A stretch of 17,354 nt of DNA from an uncultured Collinsella sp. (GCA_958421035.1 CATZKS010000035.1:1-17354), one strand, 5' to 3'. Shown: positions 8,488-16,148, counted from the first letter of the stretch. Made by a program: numbers and translations. The notes: a model not told the origin generated them from the sequence alone.

Positions 8488-8904
8488 ATGCTCGAGAATG
8501 GCAAAACGATGCCTTCGGTTGATGCTTGGCTGCGCGAGGCCAAGGCCGATGCTTCGGCGGCAGGCTGTGGGATGTATCTGACGCATAACGGCGTGGTGCG
8601 CGCGACGCCCAAGTCCGAGGTCCGCGGGATCGAAACCGATGGCGTAGCTCCCGGACGCAGGGTGGGCGGCATGGTGTTCGGCTTCGATGCTCAGAAAGTG
8701 CAGGCTGCTATCGAGGCCACGCGCGCGATGCCGGGTATCGGCTATGTGCGCGTGTGGCTGGCAAGCGGCGAGCTTGCCGTAGGTGACGACATCATGCTCG
8801 TGCTCATCGGCGGGGACATTCGCCCGCACGTGGTCGATGCGCTGCAGGCGCTCGTCGGCACCATCAAGAATGAATGCGTGAGTGAGGTCGAGCGCGAGGT
8901 GTAG
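8488..8904 (+). CDS. Divergent MoaE-like protein (molybdopterin synthase large-subunit fold)
   Basis: The 138-residue product resembles MoaE, the large subunit of molybdopterin synthase, which adds sulfur to precursor Z. The best matching part is GELAVGDDIMLVLIGGDIRP followed by a helix ending in IKNE. Against the E. coli MoaE residues I recall, Arg104 (here Arg112) and Lys119 (here Lys127) are kept, but His103 is replaced by Ile111 and the second active-site lysine is not apparent. A catalytic role is therefore doubtful. The ATG at 8488 is 5 nt from AAGGGAG; an ATG at 8485 is possible but closer. No other moa gene is in view. The gene sits between the sortase and a strong terminator. Confidence 0.6.
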   Translation: MLENGKTMPSVDAWLREAKADASAAGCGMYLTHNGVVRATPKSEVRGIETDGVAPGRRVGGMVFGFDAQKVQAAIEATRAMPGIGYVRVWLASGELAVGDDIMLVLIGGDIRPHVVDALQALVGTIKNECVSEVEREV

Positions 8905-8933
8905 AGGCTTGCGTCGATAGAAGGCGGCTTATA

Positions 8934-8979
8934 AAAATGCCCGCCGGTACGTGTGATACCGGCGGGCATTTTGCGTTTT
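8934..8979. terminator. Strong bidirectional intrinsic terminator
   Basis: AAAATGCCCGCCGGTA (8934-8949) pairs perfectly with TACCGGCGGGCATTTT (8957-8972) around a 7-nt loop. T-rich sequence follows on the plus strand, and an A-run on the other side supplies T residues for the minus strand. It lies between convergent genes: the MoaE-like gene on plus and the membrane protein on minus, whose stop is about 22 nt away. It can end both. Confidence 0.93.
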
Positions 8980-8993
8980 GGGCGCGGTTGGCG

Positions 8994-10223
8994 CTACACG
9001 CGCGTCGCATCCTTGGGGCTCATGGTCATGCTCTGGAAGCGATTCTCCATAAAGTCATTATCGAAGTACTTGCCGTAGAACTGCGCAACGGGAATATCCG
9101 GTTCCGTGCCGTTGACGCGCTGGTACCAGTAGTCGAGCGACTGCAGCGTCATGACGCCATCGACCAGCATAATGATGGTGAAGATGACGGTAGCCGAGTA
9201 GCGGCTCTTCCACGGAATCATGTTGATGAGCTTGAGCAGCCTCGGCAGCAGCAGCTTGATCCAGATGAGTCCGCCCAGGCCCCACAGGCAGGCAAAGCCT
9301 GTGCAGGTACGTCCGCCCGTAAGGACGGCGAGCGGATCGGGCATGCCAAAGAGCTTCATATGCGAGTAGCTCCACGAGACCACGCCAAATGAGGTTTGCA
9401 TAAACCAGCCCACGAACACCTCAAAGCTTGCACCGAGCAGTGCGCTCACCAAAAAGATAATGATGGGGTTCTTTTTGTAGAAGCGGTTGAGCACCATGGT
9501 CATGAGTACGGCGCCAAATCCGTAGATGGGGCTGAAGGGGCCAAACAGCATGCCGGCGCGGTTCTGGTAGACGCCCGGGTCGTCGACCGTCATGTGCCAG
9601 ATGTCCTCGGCGATCAGGCCGAGTATACAGCAGACAAAGAATACCCAGAACAGGTTGAAGTAGTTGAGCTTGATGTAGCCTTCGCCGGTTTCATCGCGCC
9701 CGAGCATGCCCTCGGCTGCGGCGTCGCGATCGAGCATCTCCTGCAGGCGGCGCTGCAGCTCGCGCTCCTGGCGCAGCGTGGGGTCGACGGTGGCCGAAAG
9801 CGCGACGAGGATGCCGAGCTGGATGGCAGGGCGAAGCAAGAAGGGCCCGATGCCCTGAAGCATCACGTCAACCAAAAGCTCGACGACGGTGAATGCAATA
9901 AGGATGTAGGACAGGCGAGCGGCATTGCGGCGCTGGTTTTTGATAAGGTCCAGGCCAAAGATGATCAGGATGACGGCGCTTGCCGCAGAGAGCATGATGC
10001 CGGCGACGATAAGGCCGACCGCGACGAGCGTGTTGTCGCCGAGCTTGGCGGCGGCGTTGCCGTTGATGAGCGCGGTGATGACCTGCCACATAAAGGCGCC
10101 GACCGACGGGAGCGTGCCCACACCGGACAGGATGCATAGGACGGCGTACACCTTAATGATGAGGGGGATCTTCTTGACCTCCGTGGCGCTGGGGACGCTG
10201 GGGTCGAGTTCGTTTCGATCCAT
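8994..10223 (-). CDS. Multi-pass membrane protein with CmpB-like putative ABC permease domain
   Basis: The 409-residue product has about four helices in its N-terminal half (about 20-40, 64-94, 103-121, 127-145), a charged Gln/Glu/Arg-rich segment (148-182), and a C-terminal domain of the putative ABC-transporter permease family (Pfam CmpB-like). The latter shows RAGMLFGPFSPIYGFGA (222-238) and GRTCTGFACLWGLGGL (304-319). Function in this family is poorly defined; no ATPase lies beside it. The start at 10223 (ATG, MDRNELDP) has an AGAAAGG site about 7 nt upstream. The 59-residue extension to 10400 is Arg-rich, lacks a membrane-protein character and is rejected. It is transcribed away from purF. 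Confidence 0.8.
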   Translation of the reverse strand: MDRNELDPSVPSATEVKKIPLIIKVYAVLCILSGVGTLPSVGAFMWQVITALINGNAAAKLGDNTLVAVGLIVAGIMLSAASAVILIIFGLDLIKNQRRNAARLSYILIAFTVVELLVDVMLQGIGPFLLRPAIQLGILVALSATVDPTLRQERELQRRLQEMLDRDAAAEGMLGRDETGEGYIKLNYFNLFWVFFVCCILGLIAEDIWHMTVDDPGVYQNRAGMLFGPFSPIYGFGAVLMTMVLNRFYKKNPIIIFLVSALLGASFEVFVGWFMQTSFGVVSWSYSHMKLFGMPDPLAVLTGGRTCTGFACLWGLGGLIWIKLLLPRLLKLINMIPWKSRYSATVIFTIIMLVDGVMTLQSLDYWYQRVNGTEPDIPVAQFYGKYFDNDFMENRFQSMTMSPKDATRV

Positions 10224-10517
10224 ACATAACCTTTCTCGTTTTGCTGTAGGTACAAGGATACGCCGCCGACCTGCTAAAAGACAGGACAAACGACCCAGTT
10301 GCAGCAATGTAAGCCCTAGCGGTGGACGAGACGCGTCGCGACGGAAGCATGTGGGATCGTCGGCCCCGAGGCGGTTGCCCAATAAAATGTTTGGCTGCAA
10401 AACGGATTATAAGCTCGGTGGGCTTTTAAAAAGCGCTGTTCATGCGCGGGAGTGCTTGTCTTGCCGTGCGTATAATAGGGCAGGTAACGCCAAATAACGA
10501 GGCTCTGAGGGGATGCC
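10224..10517. promoter_or_regulatory. Divergent intergenic region between membrane protein gene and purF
   Basis: No gene is supported. It holds a purF-side -10 box (10471-10476) and a minus-strand TATAAT (read from 10411 to 10406) without a clear -35, which would give the membrane protein a leader of about 180 nt. A weak hairpin AAGCTC-ggt-GGGCTT followed by TT lies at about 10411-10427. No PurR box or purine riboswitch could be recognised by eye. Confidence 0.4.
10471..10476 (+). promoter_or_regulatory. Probable purF promoter -10 box TATAAT
   Basis: A perfect TATAAT lies 41 nt before the purF start codon, with TG two bases upstream, close to an extended -10. No good -35 is seen at 16-18 nt. 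The expected leader is about 35 nt with GAGGGG (10507-10512) as ribosome binding site. Confidence 0.55.
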
Positions 10518-12188
10518 ATGTCTCAAGAAACCATCCACGCGGCCGAGCGCGCCGCGGGACAGGTGAAGACCATGTCGACGTATGATCCGGACTCCGACCA
10601 GCTGCATGAGGAATGCGGCATTTTTGGTGTGTGGGCACCCGATCGCGATGTGGCTCGACTGACGTACTTTGGTCTGCGCGCGCTGCAGCATCGCGGCCAG
10701 GAATCGGCGGGAATCGCCGTGGGTGATGGCGGCACGGTTATGGTTCGCAAAGACCTGGGACTGCTCGATCGCGTGTTCTCCAACGCCGACCTGTCGACGC
10801 TCTCCGGCCAGCTGGCCGTGGGCCACGTGCGCTATGGCACCGCCGGCGCCAAGAGCTGGGAAGCCTCTCAGCCGCACCTCTCCACCATCAACAGCGTCAT
10901 TATCGCGCTCGCGCACAACGGTACTCTGGTCAACACCGACGAGCTGCGCCGCCAGCTGATCGAGCTGGGCGTGCCGTTCCTCTCCAATTCGGATTCCGAG
11001 GTCGCGACCAAGCTTATCGGCTACTTTACTCAGCGTACGGGCCACCTGCGCGAGGGCATTCGCAAGACCATGGAGCTCGTGCGCGGCGGCTACGCCATGA
11101 CGCTCATCAACGAGCAGGCGCTCTACGCATTCCGCGATCCGCACGGCATTCGCCCGCTCGTGCTGGGCAAGCTGGTGGACGAGGGTTTGGACCAGGCCGA
11201 TGCCGCATCCGTTTCGCAGCTGCCGTCGCAGGACGGCGCCGCGACGGTCGACTCCGCCGTCCATGTCACGCGCGCCGGCGGCTGGGTCGTTGCCTCCGAG
11301 ACCTGCGCACTCGACATCGTGGGTGCCGAGTACGTCCGTGACGTCCGTCCCGGCGAGATCTTGCGCATCAGCGCCGAGGGTCTGGTATCCGAGCAGGGCG
11401 TGCCTGCAGCCGAAGAGCCCGCCAACTGCATCTTTGAGCAGGTCTACTTCGCCCGTCCCGACTCCATCATGAACGGCAAGAGCGTCTATGCCTGCCGTTA
11501 CGACATGGGCCGTCAGCTGGCGCACGAGGAGCCCGTCGAGGCCGACCTGGTCATCGGCGTGCCCGACTCCGGCCTGCCGCCCGCGGAGGGGTATTCGCAC
11601 GAGAGCGGTATTCCCTTTGGCGAGGGCCTCATCAAGAACCGCTACGTGGGTCGTACGTTTATCGAGCCTACGCAGGAGTTGCGCGCCATGGGCGTGCGCA
11701 TGAAACTCAACCCGCTGCGCGACAACATCGAGGGCAAGCGCCTGGTCGTCATCGACGACTCCATCGTGCGCGGCACCACCATGGTGCAGCTCGTCAAGAT
11801 GCTGCGCAACGCTGGTGCCAAGGAGATTCACATCCGCATCAACTCGCCCGAGGTCATCTGGCCGTGCTTCTACGGCATCGATACCGACGTGCAGTCGCAG
11901 CTTATCAGCGCCAACAAGACGGTCGACGAAATTTGCGAGTATATCGGCGCCGATTCGCTGGCCTTCCTTTCGGTCGAGGGCCTGCTGAAGGTCATGCCCA
12001 AGGGCGGCTACTGCGATGCGTGCTTTACCGGCCGCTACCCCGTGGCGATTCCCGAGAGCTTTGGCCGCGATAAGTTTATGGAGGGCTTTAAGCCCCGCAA
12101 CCTGGATAAGCCGCTGCACTTTGACGACGACGCCGTGGTCGAGAAATACGACGACCGCAGCTGGGAAGAGGAGCACGGCGAGGCCTAA
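10518..12188 (+). CDS. purF: Amidophosphoribosyltransferase, Fe-S type PurF
   Basis: Catalyses the first committed step of purine synthesis: PRPP plus glutamine to phosphoribosylamine. The 556-residue protein has an N-terminal propeptide ending before Cys33 (EECGIFGVW), the glutaminase nucleophile that is exposed by processing in this family. The PRPP loop VIDDSIVRGTT is at 411-421. Cys304 (ANCIFEQ), Cys450 (PCFYGID), Cys499 and Cys502 (YCDACF) match the four ligands of the 4Fe-4S cluster in the Bacillus-type enzyme, so oxygen-sensitive regulation is likely. The ATG at 10518 has GAGGGG 5 nt upstream. An internal ATG at 10572 would leave a 14-residue propeptide and cannot be excluded. purM follows after 156 nt. 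Confidence 0.96.
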   Translation: MSQETIHAAERAAGQVKTMSTYDPDSDQLHEECGIFGVWAPDRDVARLTYFGLRALQHRGQESAGIAVGDGGTVMVRKDLGLLDRVFSNADLSTLSGQLAVGHVRYGTAGAKSWEASQPHLSTINSVIIALAHNGTLVNTDELRRQLIELGVPFLSNSDSEVATKLIGYFTQRTGHLREGIRKTMELVRGGYAMTLINEQALYAFRDPHGIRPLVLGKLVDEGLDQADAASVSQLPSQDGAATVDSAVHVTRAGGWVVASETCALDIVGAEYVRDVRPGEILRISAEGLVSEQGVPAAEEPANCIFEQVYFARPDSIMNGKSVYACRYDMGRQLAHEEPVEADLVIGVPDSGLPPAEGYSHESGIPFGEGLIKNRYVGRTFIEPTQELRAMGVRMKLNPLRDNIEGKRLVVIDDSIVRGTTMVQLVKMLRNAGAKEIHIRINSPEVIWPCFYGIDTDVQSQLISANKTVDEICEYIGADSLAFLSVEGLLKVMPKGGYCDACFTGRYPVAIPESFGRDKFMEGFKPRNLDKPLHFDDDAVVEKYDDRSWEEEHGEA

Positions 12189-12344
12189 AGCCTGCCATGT
12201 AGGGACAGGTTTATTCTGGTAGGTTTTACCTGCTGTTTTGTTGATATGACGGCGTGTGCTGTTATGGCACACGCCGAAATGAACGCAACTATGAGCACCG
12301 TTTGGCGCCCGCGCGGCGGACGGTAGTGGGAGAGGAAGGCTCAG
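12189..12344 (+). promoter_or_regulatory. purF-purM leader with a perfect 10-bp hairpin
   Basis: CGGCGTGTGC (12250-12259) pairs perfectly with GCACACGCCG (12267-12276) around a 7-nt loop, with no T-run after it. A weaker AGGT-ttt-ACCT hairpin near 12231-12241 is followed by a T-rich stretch (GCTGTTTTG) and might be a leaky terminator. The region could regulate purM relative to purF by attenuation or RNA processing. The purM ribosome binding site is AGAGGAAGG at 12331-12339. Confidence 0.5.
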
Positions 12345-13448
12345 ATGAGCGACAGCAAGCATGTGACGTATGAGGATGCCGGCGTCGATACCGCTGAGGG
12401 CGGCCGCGCCGTCGACGCTATTAAGCAGATGGTCAAGGACACCAATCGCCCCGAGGTTATCGGCGGTATCGGTGGCTTTGGTGGCTTATTCTCGGCCGCC
12501 GCGCTTAAGGATATGGAAGACCCGATTCTGATTAGCGGTACCGACGGCGTGGGCACCAAGCTCGTGCTCGCCCAGATCATGGACCGTCACGAGACGGTGG
12601 GCCAGGACCTGGTCGCTATGTGCGTCAACGACATTCTGGCTTCGGGCGCCGAGCCGCTGTTTTTCCTGGACTACGTTGCCATCGGTCACATCGAGGCCGA
12701 GCACATGGCAAAGATCATCAAGGGCGTGGCCGATGGCTGCAAGCTCGCGGGCTGCGCGCTCGTGGGCGGCGAGATGGCCGAGCACCCCGGCGTCATGGCG
12801 CCTGCCGACTACGACCTCGCCGGCTTTACCGTGGGTGTCGTCGATCGTCCCAAGATGCTCGACCCCGCGAACGTCCGCCCCGGCGACGTGATTCTGGGCC
12901 TGCCTTCCACCGGTGTGCACTCCAACGGCTACTCGCTCGTGCGTAAGGTCATCGGCGTCGACGGTATTAAGCCGGGCACGCCCGAGGCCGCCGCTAAGGC
13001 CGAGGAGCTGAGCCGCCCGCTCGAGGAGCTTGGTGGTGCATCGCTGGCAGACGCTCTGCTGGCCCCCACGCGCATCTACGTCAAGCCGGTTCTTGAGCTG
13101 CTCCGCGGCGGCGCTCCGGTGCACGCCATCGCCCACATCACTGGCGGCGGTATTACCGAGAACCTCAACCGCGCGCTCGCCGACGACGTCGACGCCGTGG
13201 TCACCCGCAACGGTGCCGAGATGGGTTGGGACGTTCCGCCCGTCATCACCTATGTGTCGCGCCAGGCCGAGCTTGCGCCCAACGAGGCGTGCAAGACCTT
13301 CAACATGGGCGTTGGACTGTGCCTGATCGTCGCCCCCGAGGACGAGGCCGCGGTGACCGAGGCTCTGGTCGCGCTGGGCGAGAAGCCGTTCCGCGTGGGC
13401 GAGTGCGTCGAGGGCTCCGGTAAGGTCGTGTACTCCGATGAGCGCTAA
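12345..13448 (+). CDS. purM: Phosphoribosylformylglycinamidine cyclo-ligase (AIR synthetase)
   Basis: Uses ATP to close FGAM to aminoimidazole ribonucleotide (AIR) in the cytoplasm, the fifth step of IMP synthesis. The 367-residue product is near or slightly above the usual family length. It carries the nucleotide-binding signature GTDGVGTK at 65-72, GQDLVAMCVNDIL, VGGEMAEHPGV and a late HITGGGITENLNR segment. The ATG at 12345 follows AGAGGAAGG by 5 nt. The stop TAA (13446-13448) lies inside the start of purN, giving an 11-nt overlap in another frame and probable translational coupling. Its substrate chain links it with purF and purN on either side. Confidence 0.96.
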   Translation: MSDSKHVTYEDAGVDTAEGGRAVDAIKQMVKDTNRPEVIGGIGGFGGLFSAAALKDMEDPILISGTDGVGTKLVLAQIMDRHETVGQDLVAMCVNDILASGAEPLFFLDYVAIGHIEAEHMAKIIKGVADGCKLAGCALVGGEMAEHPGVMAPADYDLAGFTVGVVDRPKMLDPANVRPGDVILGLPSTGVHSNGYSLVRKVIGVDGIKPGTPEAAAKAEELSRPLEELGGASLADALLAPTRIYVKPVLELLRGGAPVHAIAHITGGGITENLNRALADDVDAVVTRNGAEMGWDVPPVITYVSRQAELAPNEACKTFNMGVGLCLIVAPEDEAAVTEALVALGEKPFRVGECVEGSGKVVYSDER

Positions 13449-14139
13449 CGAGCAGATGGCTGCTGCCGAGGGCCTGGGCTTTGTGCCCTACACCCGTCCG
13501 ACCGGCACCGATACGGCCGAGCCACTCAAGATCGGTGTGCTCATCAGCGGTTCGGGTACCAACCTGCAGGCGCTGATCGATCTGATCGCTGCCGGCAAGC
13601 TCAACGCTTCGATTGAGCTTGTGGTGTCGAGCCGTCCTTCGGCTAAGGGTTTGCAGCGCGCTGAGCGCGCGGGCATCCAGACGCTCACGCTGTCCAAGGA
13701 TGTCTACGCCGACCCCATCGCCGCCGACGAGATCATCGCGCACGAGCTGCTCGAGCGCGGTTGCGAGTATGTGGTCATGGCCGGCTACATGCGCATGGTG
13801 CACACGCCGCTGCTGGCGGCGTTTCCCAACCGCGTGGTCAACTTGCATCCGGCGCTGCTGCCGAGCTTTACCGGTGCGCATGCGATTGACGATGCCTTTG
13901 CGCGCGGCGTCAAGGTAACTGGCGTGACCGTGCATTTTGCCAACGAGATCTACGACAACGGTCCTATCATCGCCCAGCGCGCGCTGGCTGTTGAGGAGGG
14001 CTGGGATGTCGACACGCTCGAGGGCCACATCCACGCGATTGAGCACGTGCTGTACCCCGAGGTCGTGCAAATGCTCGCCGACGGCCGCGTCCACGTGCTG
14101 GAGAGCGGCAAGGTCGCAATTGACGCGCCTCGCGGCTAG
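13438..14139 (+). CDS. purN: Phosphoribosylglycinamide formyltransferase (GAR transformylase)
   Basis: Transfers a formyl group from 10-formyltetrahydrofolate to GAR, the third step of purine synthesis. In the 233-residue product GVLISGSGTNLQAL (34-47) binds phosphate. The catalytic triad is Asn135 and His137 in NLHPALLPSF plus Asp173 in YDNGPI; the His-to-Asp spacing of 36 equals that of E. coli PurN. An N-terminal extension of about 30 residues precedes the first strand and has no recognised function. The ATG overlaps the end of purM by 11 nt, so it is likely translated by reinitiating ribosomes. A terminator follows 32 nt after its stop. Confidence 0.96.
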   Translation: MSANEQMAAAEGLGFVPYTRPTGTDTAEPLKIGVLISGSGTNLQALIDLIAAGKLNASIELVVSSRPSAKGLQRAERAGIQTLTLSKDVYADPIAADEIIAHELLERGCEYVVMAGYMRMVHTPLLAAFPNRVVNLHPALLPSFTGAHAIDDAFARGVKVTGVTVHFANEIYDNGPIIAQRALAVEEGWDVDTLEGHIHAIEHVLYPEVVQMLADGRVHVLESGKVAIDAPRG

Positions 14140-14171
14140 CGGTGCACAGTACAATTTAGCCGAGTAGTCAG

Positions 14172-14215
14172 GGTGGTCATTGGCGCCAAGGCGCGCGTGG
14201 CCACCTTTTGTTTTT
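14172..14215 (+). terminator. Intrinsic terminator after purN
   Basis: GGTGGTCA (14172-14179) pairs with TGGCCACC (14198-14205) with one G-U, followed by TTTTGTTTTT. It closes the purF-purM-purN cluster. Confidence 0.85.
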
Positions 14216-14218
14216 GGG

Positions 14219-14274
14219 TAGTCACCTGCGACGGTCTTTAACGACTAGTCATTCAAGAATGTCGCAGGTGACTA
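14219..14274. repeat. Perfect 14-bp inverted repeat with 28-nt spacer upstream of the EIIA gene
   Basis: TAGTCACCTGCGAC (14219-14232) is exactly complementary to GTCGCAGGTGACTA (14261-14274). The 28-nt spacer contains the palindrome GACTAGTC (14243-14250). It begins 3 nt after the purN terminator T-run and ends just before the ribosome binding site of the next gene. The spacer length equals that of the 6738-6827 repeat and both contain AACGACT, which may be coincidence. It might act as an operator, leader hairpin or small repeat. Confidence 0.8.
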
Positions 14275-14292
14275 GGCGAGAGAGGTGAGCGC

Positions 14293-14757
14293 ATGGTGGA
14301 TAACGAAGCGCTGTTTACGCCTGAGCTGGTGTTTTTTGATTGGGAGTGTGCAACGCCGGATGAGGTGTTCGCGCGGCTTGAGGGCGAGCTTGCCCCGCGC
14401 GGCTACATTGCGTCCGGTTGGCTCGACGCCGTTCGCACGCGCGAGGATGCCTATCCCACGGGTCTTGCCATGCCGGCGGCAAACATTGCCATTCCGCATA
14501 CCGATCCGGGGTTTGTGGCCAAGCCCTATATCGCGGTGGTGAAGCCCGCCGCGTCCGTGACATTTAACGCTATGGCTGGCATGGGCGCTCCGGTGCCGGC
14601 GCAGATCGTCATCAATCTGGGTATTGCCGAGCCGGGCGGCCAGGTCGAGGCCCTGCAGGCGCTCATGAACATCTTTATGGACGCCGATGCCGCAGCCGAC
14701 GTGCTCGGCCAGACCACGCCCCAGGGCATGGTCGACGCCATCCGCCGCCACTTCTAA
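14293..14757 (+). CDS. Orphan PTS EIIA component, fructose/galactitol (type 2) family
   Basis: EIIA proteins accept phosphate from HPr on a histidine and pass it to an EIIB during sugar uptake. The 154-residue product is a single EIIA-2 domain with YPTGLAMP and the active-site context IAIPHTD, where His69 is the predicted phosphorylation site. The ATG at 14293 follows AGAGAGGTGAG by a few nt. No EIIB, EIIC or sugar enzyme lies beside it, so it either serves a distant transporter, most likely galactitol-like, or is regulatory. It is preceded by a perfect inverted repeat and followed by GTCCC hairpins, so it appears to be a one-gene unit. Confidence 0.85.
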   Translation: MVDNEALFTPELVFFDWECATPDEVFARLEGELAPRGYIASGWLDAVRTREDAYPTGLAMPAANIAIPHTDPGFVAKPYIAVVKPAASVTFNAMAGMGAPVPAQIVINLGIAEPGGQVEALQALMNIFMDADAAADVLGQTTPQGMVDAIRRHF

Positions 14758-14770
14758 GGTGGGGCTGAGT

Positions 14771-14860
14771 CGGCACTTGGGGACTGTCCCTAACTGCCGG
14801 CTGCCAGAGCTGTCCCCTTTGCACCAAAATGGTGCAGATTAATCTGTCCCCAATGCACCA
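14771..14860. repeat. Cluster of GTCCCC hairpin units
   Basis: Three related units lie in tandem. CGGCA (14771-14775) pairs with TGCCG (14795-14799) around a loop with GGGGACTGTCCC. A partial unit at about 14806-14826 reads AGAGCTGTCCCCTT and then TGCACCA without a left partner. TGGTGCA (14830-14836) pairs with TGCACCA (14854-14860) around GATTAATCTGTCCCCAA. TGCACCA at 14820-14826 also pairs with 14830-14836 across a 3-nt loop. No coding potential is recognised. The arrangement resembles REP-like palindromes that tyrosine transposases of the Y1 family mobilise; that link is inference. Confidence 0.7.
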
Positions 14861-14880
14861 AGCGTGCCGCGGGGGCTGCG

Positions 14881-14892
14881 TTGTGACACAAT
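14881..14892 (+). promoter_or_regulatory. Possible promoter and palindromic operator for the foldase gene
   Basis: TTGTG-a-CACAA (14881-14891) is a perfect inverted repeat. It overlaps TGaCACAAT, which fits an extended -10 box 35 nt before the start codon. No matching -35 is seen, so the call is weak. Confidence 0.35.
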
Positions 14893-14927
14893 GGCGTTTG
14901 TTCGATTCGTTATGCGAAAGGCCAACT

Positions 14928-16148
14928 ATGGCAAATAAGAAAAAGAACTCCGAGGCCGCGCCGACGCCCGAGCAGCAGGCCCGCGCTGCCTCCAGCTCTC
15001 GCAAGAAGCAGCGCAAGACGTACGTGTCTAAGACCGTCAAGATCGTTCTGGTGGTCATCGGCGTGCTGGCGATGCTGCTTTCCGTCTCGGCGATGGCGTG
15101 CTCCGGCCTTATGTCGCAGGCTGAGGACACCTCGGGCTACAAGCTGACCGGCGGTGTTGCTGCCACTATCAACGGCACCAACCTTACCGAGGACACCGTG
15201 ACCAAGCAGATCATGAGCATGCGCACGTCCTACGGCTACACCAAGGATGAGGATTGGGCGCAGTATCTGGTTGACAACGACCTCACGCCCAAGAAGTACC
15301 GCAAGCAACTCATCGACTCCTACACGCAGCAGATTCTGCTTCAACAGGCACAGAAGGAGAACGGCGTGACGGTGTCGGATGAGGAGGTCGAGAAGGCTTG
15401 GAAGGACGCGTGCAAGAGCGCGGGCGGCGCCAAGGCCTTTAAGAAGACCCTCAAGACCTACGGCTATACCGAGGACACCTACAAGGACTCACTCAAGGAG
15501 AGTCTGGCGCAGCAGAAACTCAAGGATGCCGTCGCGCCCACGAGCAAGCCCAAGGACAGCGAGATTGTCGATTACATCAACGAAAACCTGTCCAGCTACA
15601 ACGACGCCCGCCGCTCGTCGAACATCCTGATCAAGGTTGATTCCGACGCTTCCGACGAGGACAAGGCTGCCGCCAAGGCCAAGGCGCAGGAGTGTCTGGA
15701 CAAGATCAACTCCGGCGAGCTGAGCTTTGAGGACGCCGTTGAGCAGTACTCCGAGGACACCGGTTCCAAGGAGAAGAAGGGCGATGTGGGCTGGGATAAG
15801 CTCACCACCTTCGTCGACAGCTACCAGACGGCGCTCGAGGGACTCAACAAGGGCGACGTGAGCGAAGTCGTCGAGTCGACCTATGGCTACCACATCATCA
15901 AGTGCACCGACTACTTCCATGTCGATAATCAGGTTGATGACATCAAGCAGGTACCCAAGGACATCAAGAAGTACGTCTCCAACGTGGTGAAGACGCAGGC
16001 GGCCAGCGCTGCATACAGCGAGTGGCTGGAGCAGTACAAGAAGGACGCCGACATTACCGTCAACCCCATGCCCAAGGACGTACCCTATAACGTGAGTCTG
16101 AAGGGCGTCACCAAGAGCTCGACCGACGATTTGTCGACGACTGAGTAA
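14928..16148 (+). CDS. Membrane-anchored parvulin-type peptidyl-prolyl isomerase (PrsA/SurA-like foldase)
   Basis: Extracytoplasmic foldase that helps secreted proteins fold after export. The 406-residue product has a short basic cytoplasmic tail, one membrane helix (about 39-57), a SurA-N-like helical region (about 75-220), and a parvulin domain (about 225-330) running from SSNILIKVD through GDVGWD to YGYHIIKC. Cys58 follows the helix in SAMACSG, but the -3 position is Ala, not the usual Leu, so lipoprotein processing is uncertain. The ATG at 14928 follows GAAAGG by 6 nt. An in-frame extension to 14829 would run through the repeat cluster and is rejected. It could assist the large surface glycosidase; that is inference. 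Confidence 0.87.
   Translation: MANKKKNSEAAPTPEQQARAASSSRKKQRKTYVSKTVKIVLVVIGVLAMLLSVSAMACSGLMSQAEDTSGYKLTGGVAATINGTNLTEDTVTKQIMSMRTSYGYTKDEDWAQYLVDNDLTPKKYRKQLIDSYTQQILLQQAQKENGVTVSDEEVEKAWKDACKSAGGAKAFKKTLKTYGYTEDTYKDSLKESLAQQKLKDAVAPTSKPKDSEIVDYINENLSSYNDARRSSNILIKVDSDASDEDKAAAKAKAQECLDKINSGELSFEDAVEQYSEDTGSKEKKGDVGWDKLTTFVDSYQTALEGLNKGDVSEVVESTYGYHIIKCTDYFHVDNQVDDIKQVPKDIKKYVSNVVKTQAASAAYSEWLEQYKKDADITVNPMPKDVPYNVSLKGVTKSSTDDLSTTE

Noticed and set aside
8937..10139. Two plus-strand frames of 151 and 247 residues opposite the membrane protein
   Set aside because: They are His/Asp/Glu/Lys-rich antisense of a hydrophobic protein and have no recognisable family.
10440..12362. A 640-residue minus-strand frame opposite purF
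   Set aside because: purF on the plus strand is unmistakable; the opposing frame has low-complexity shadow composition.
14829..14927. N-terminal extension of the foldase
   Set aside because: It would translate the GTCCCC repeat cluster; the ATG at 14928 with GAAAGG fits the basic tail and membrane helix.
15098..15103. Lipoprotein box at Cys58 of the foldase
   Set aside because: The -3 residue is Ala and the N-terminal tail before the helix is about 38 residues, long for a lipoprotein signal; a membrane anchor is the safer call.
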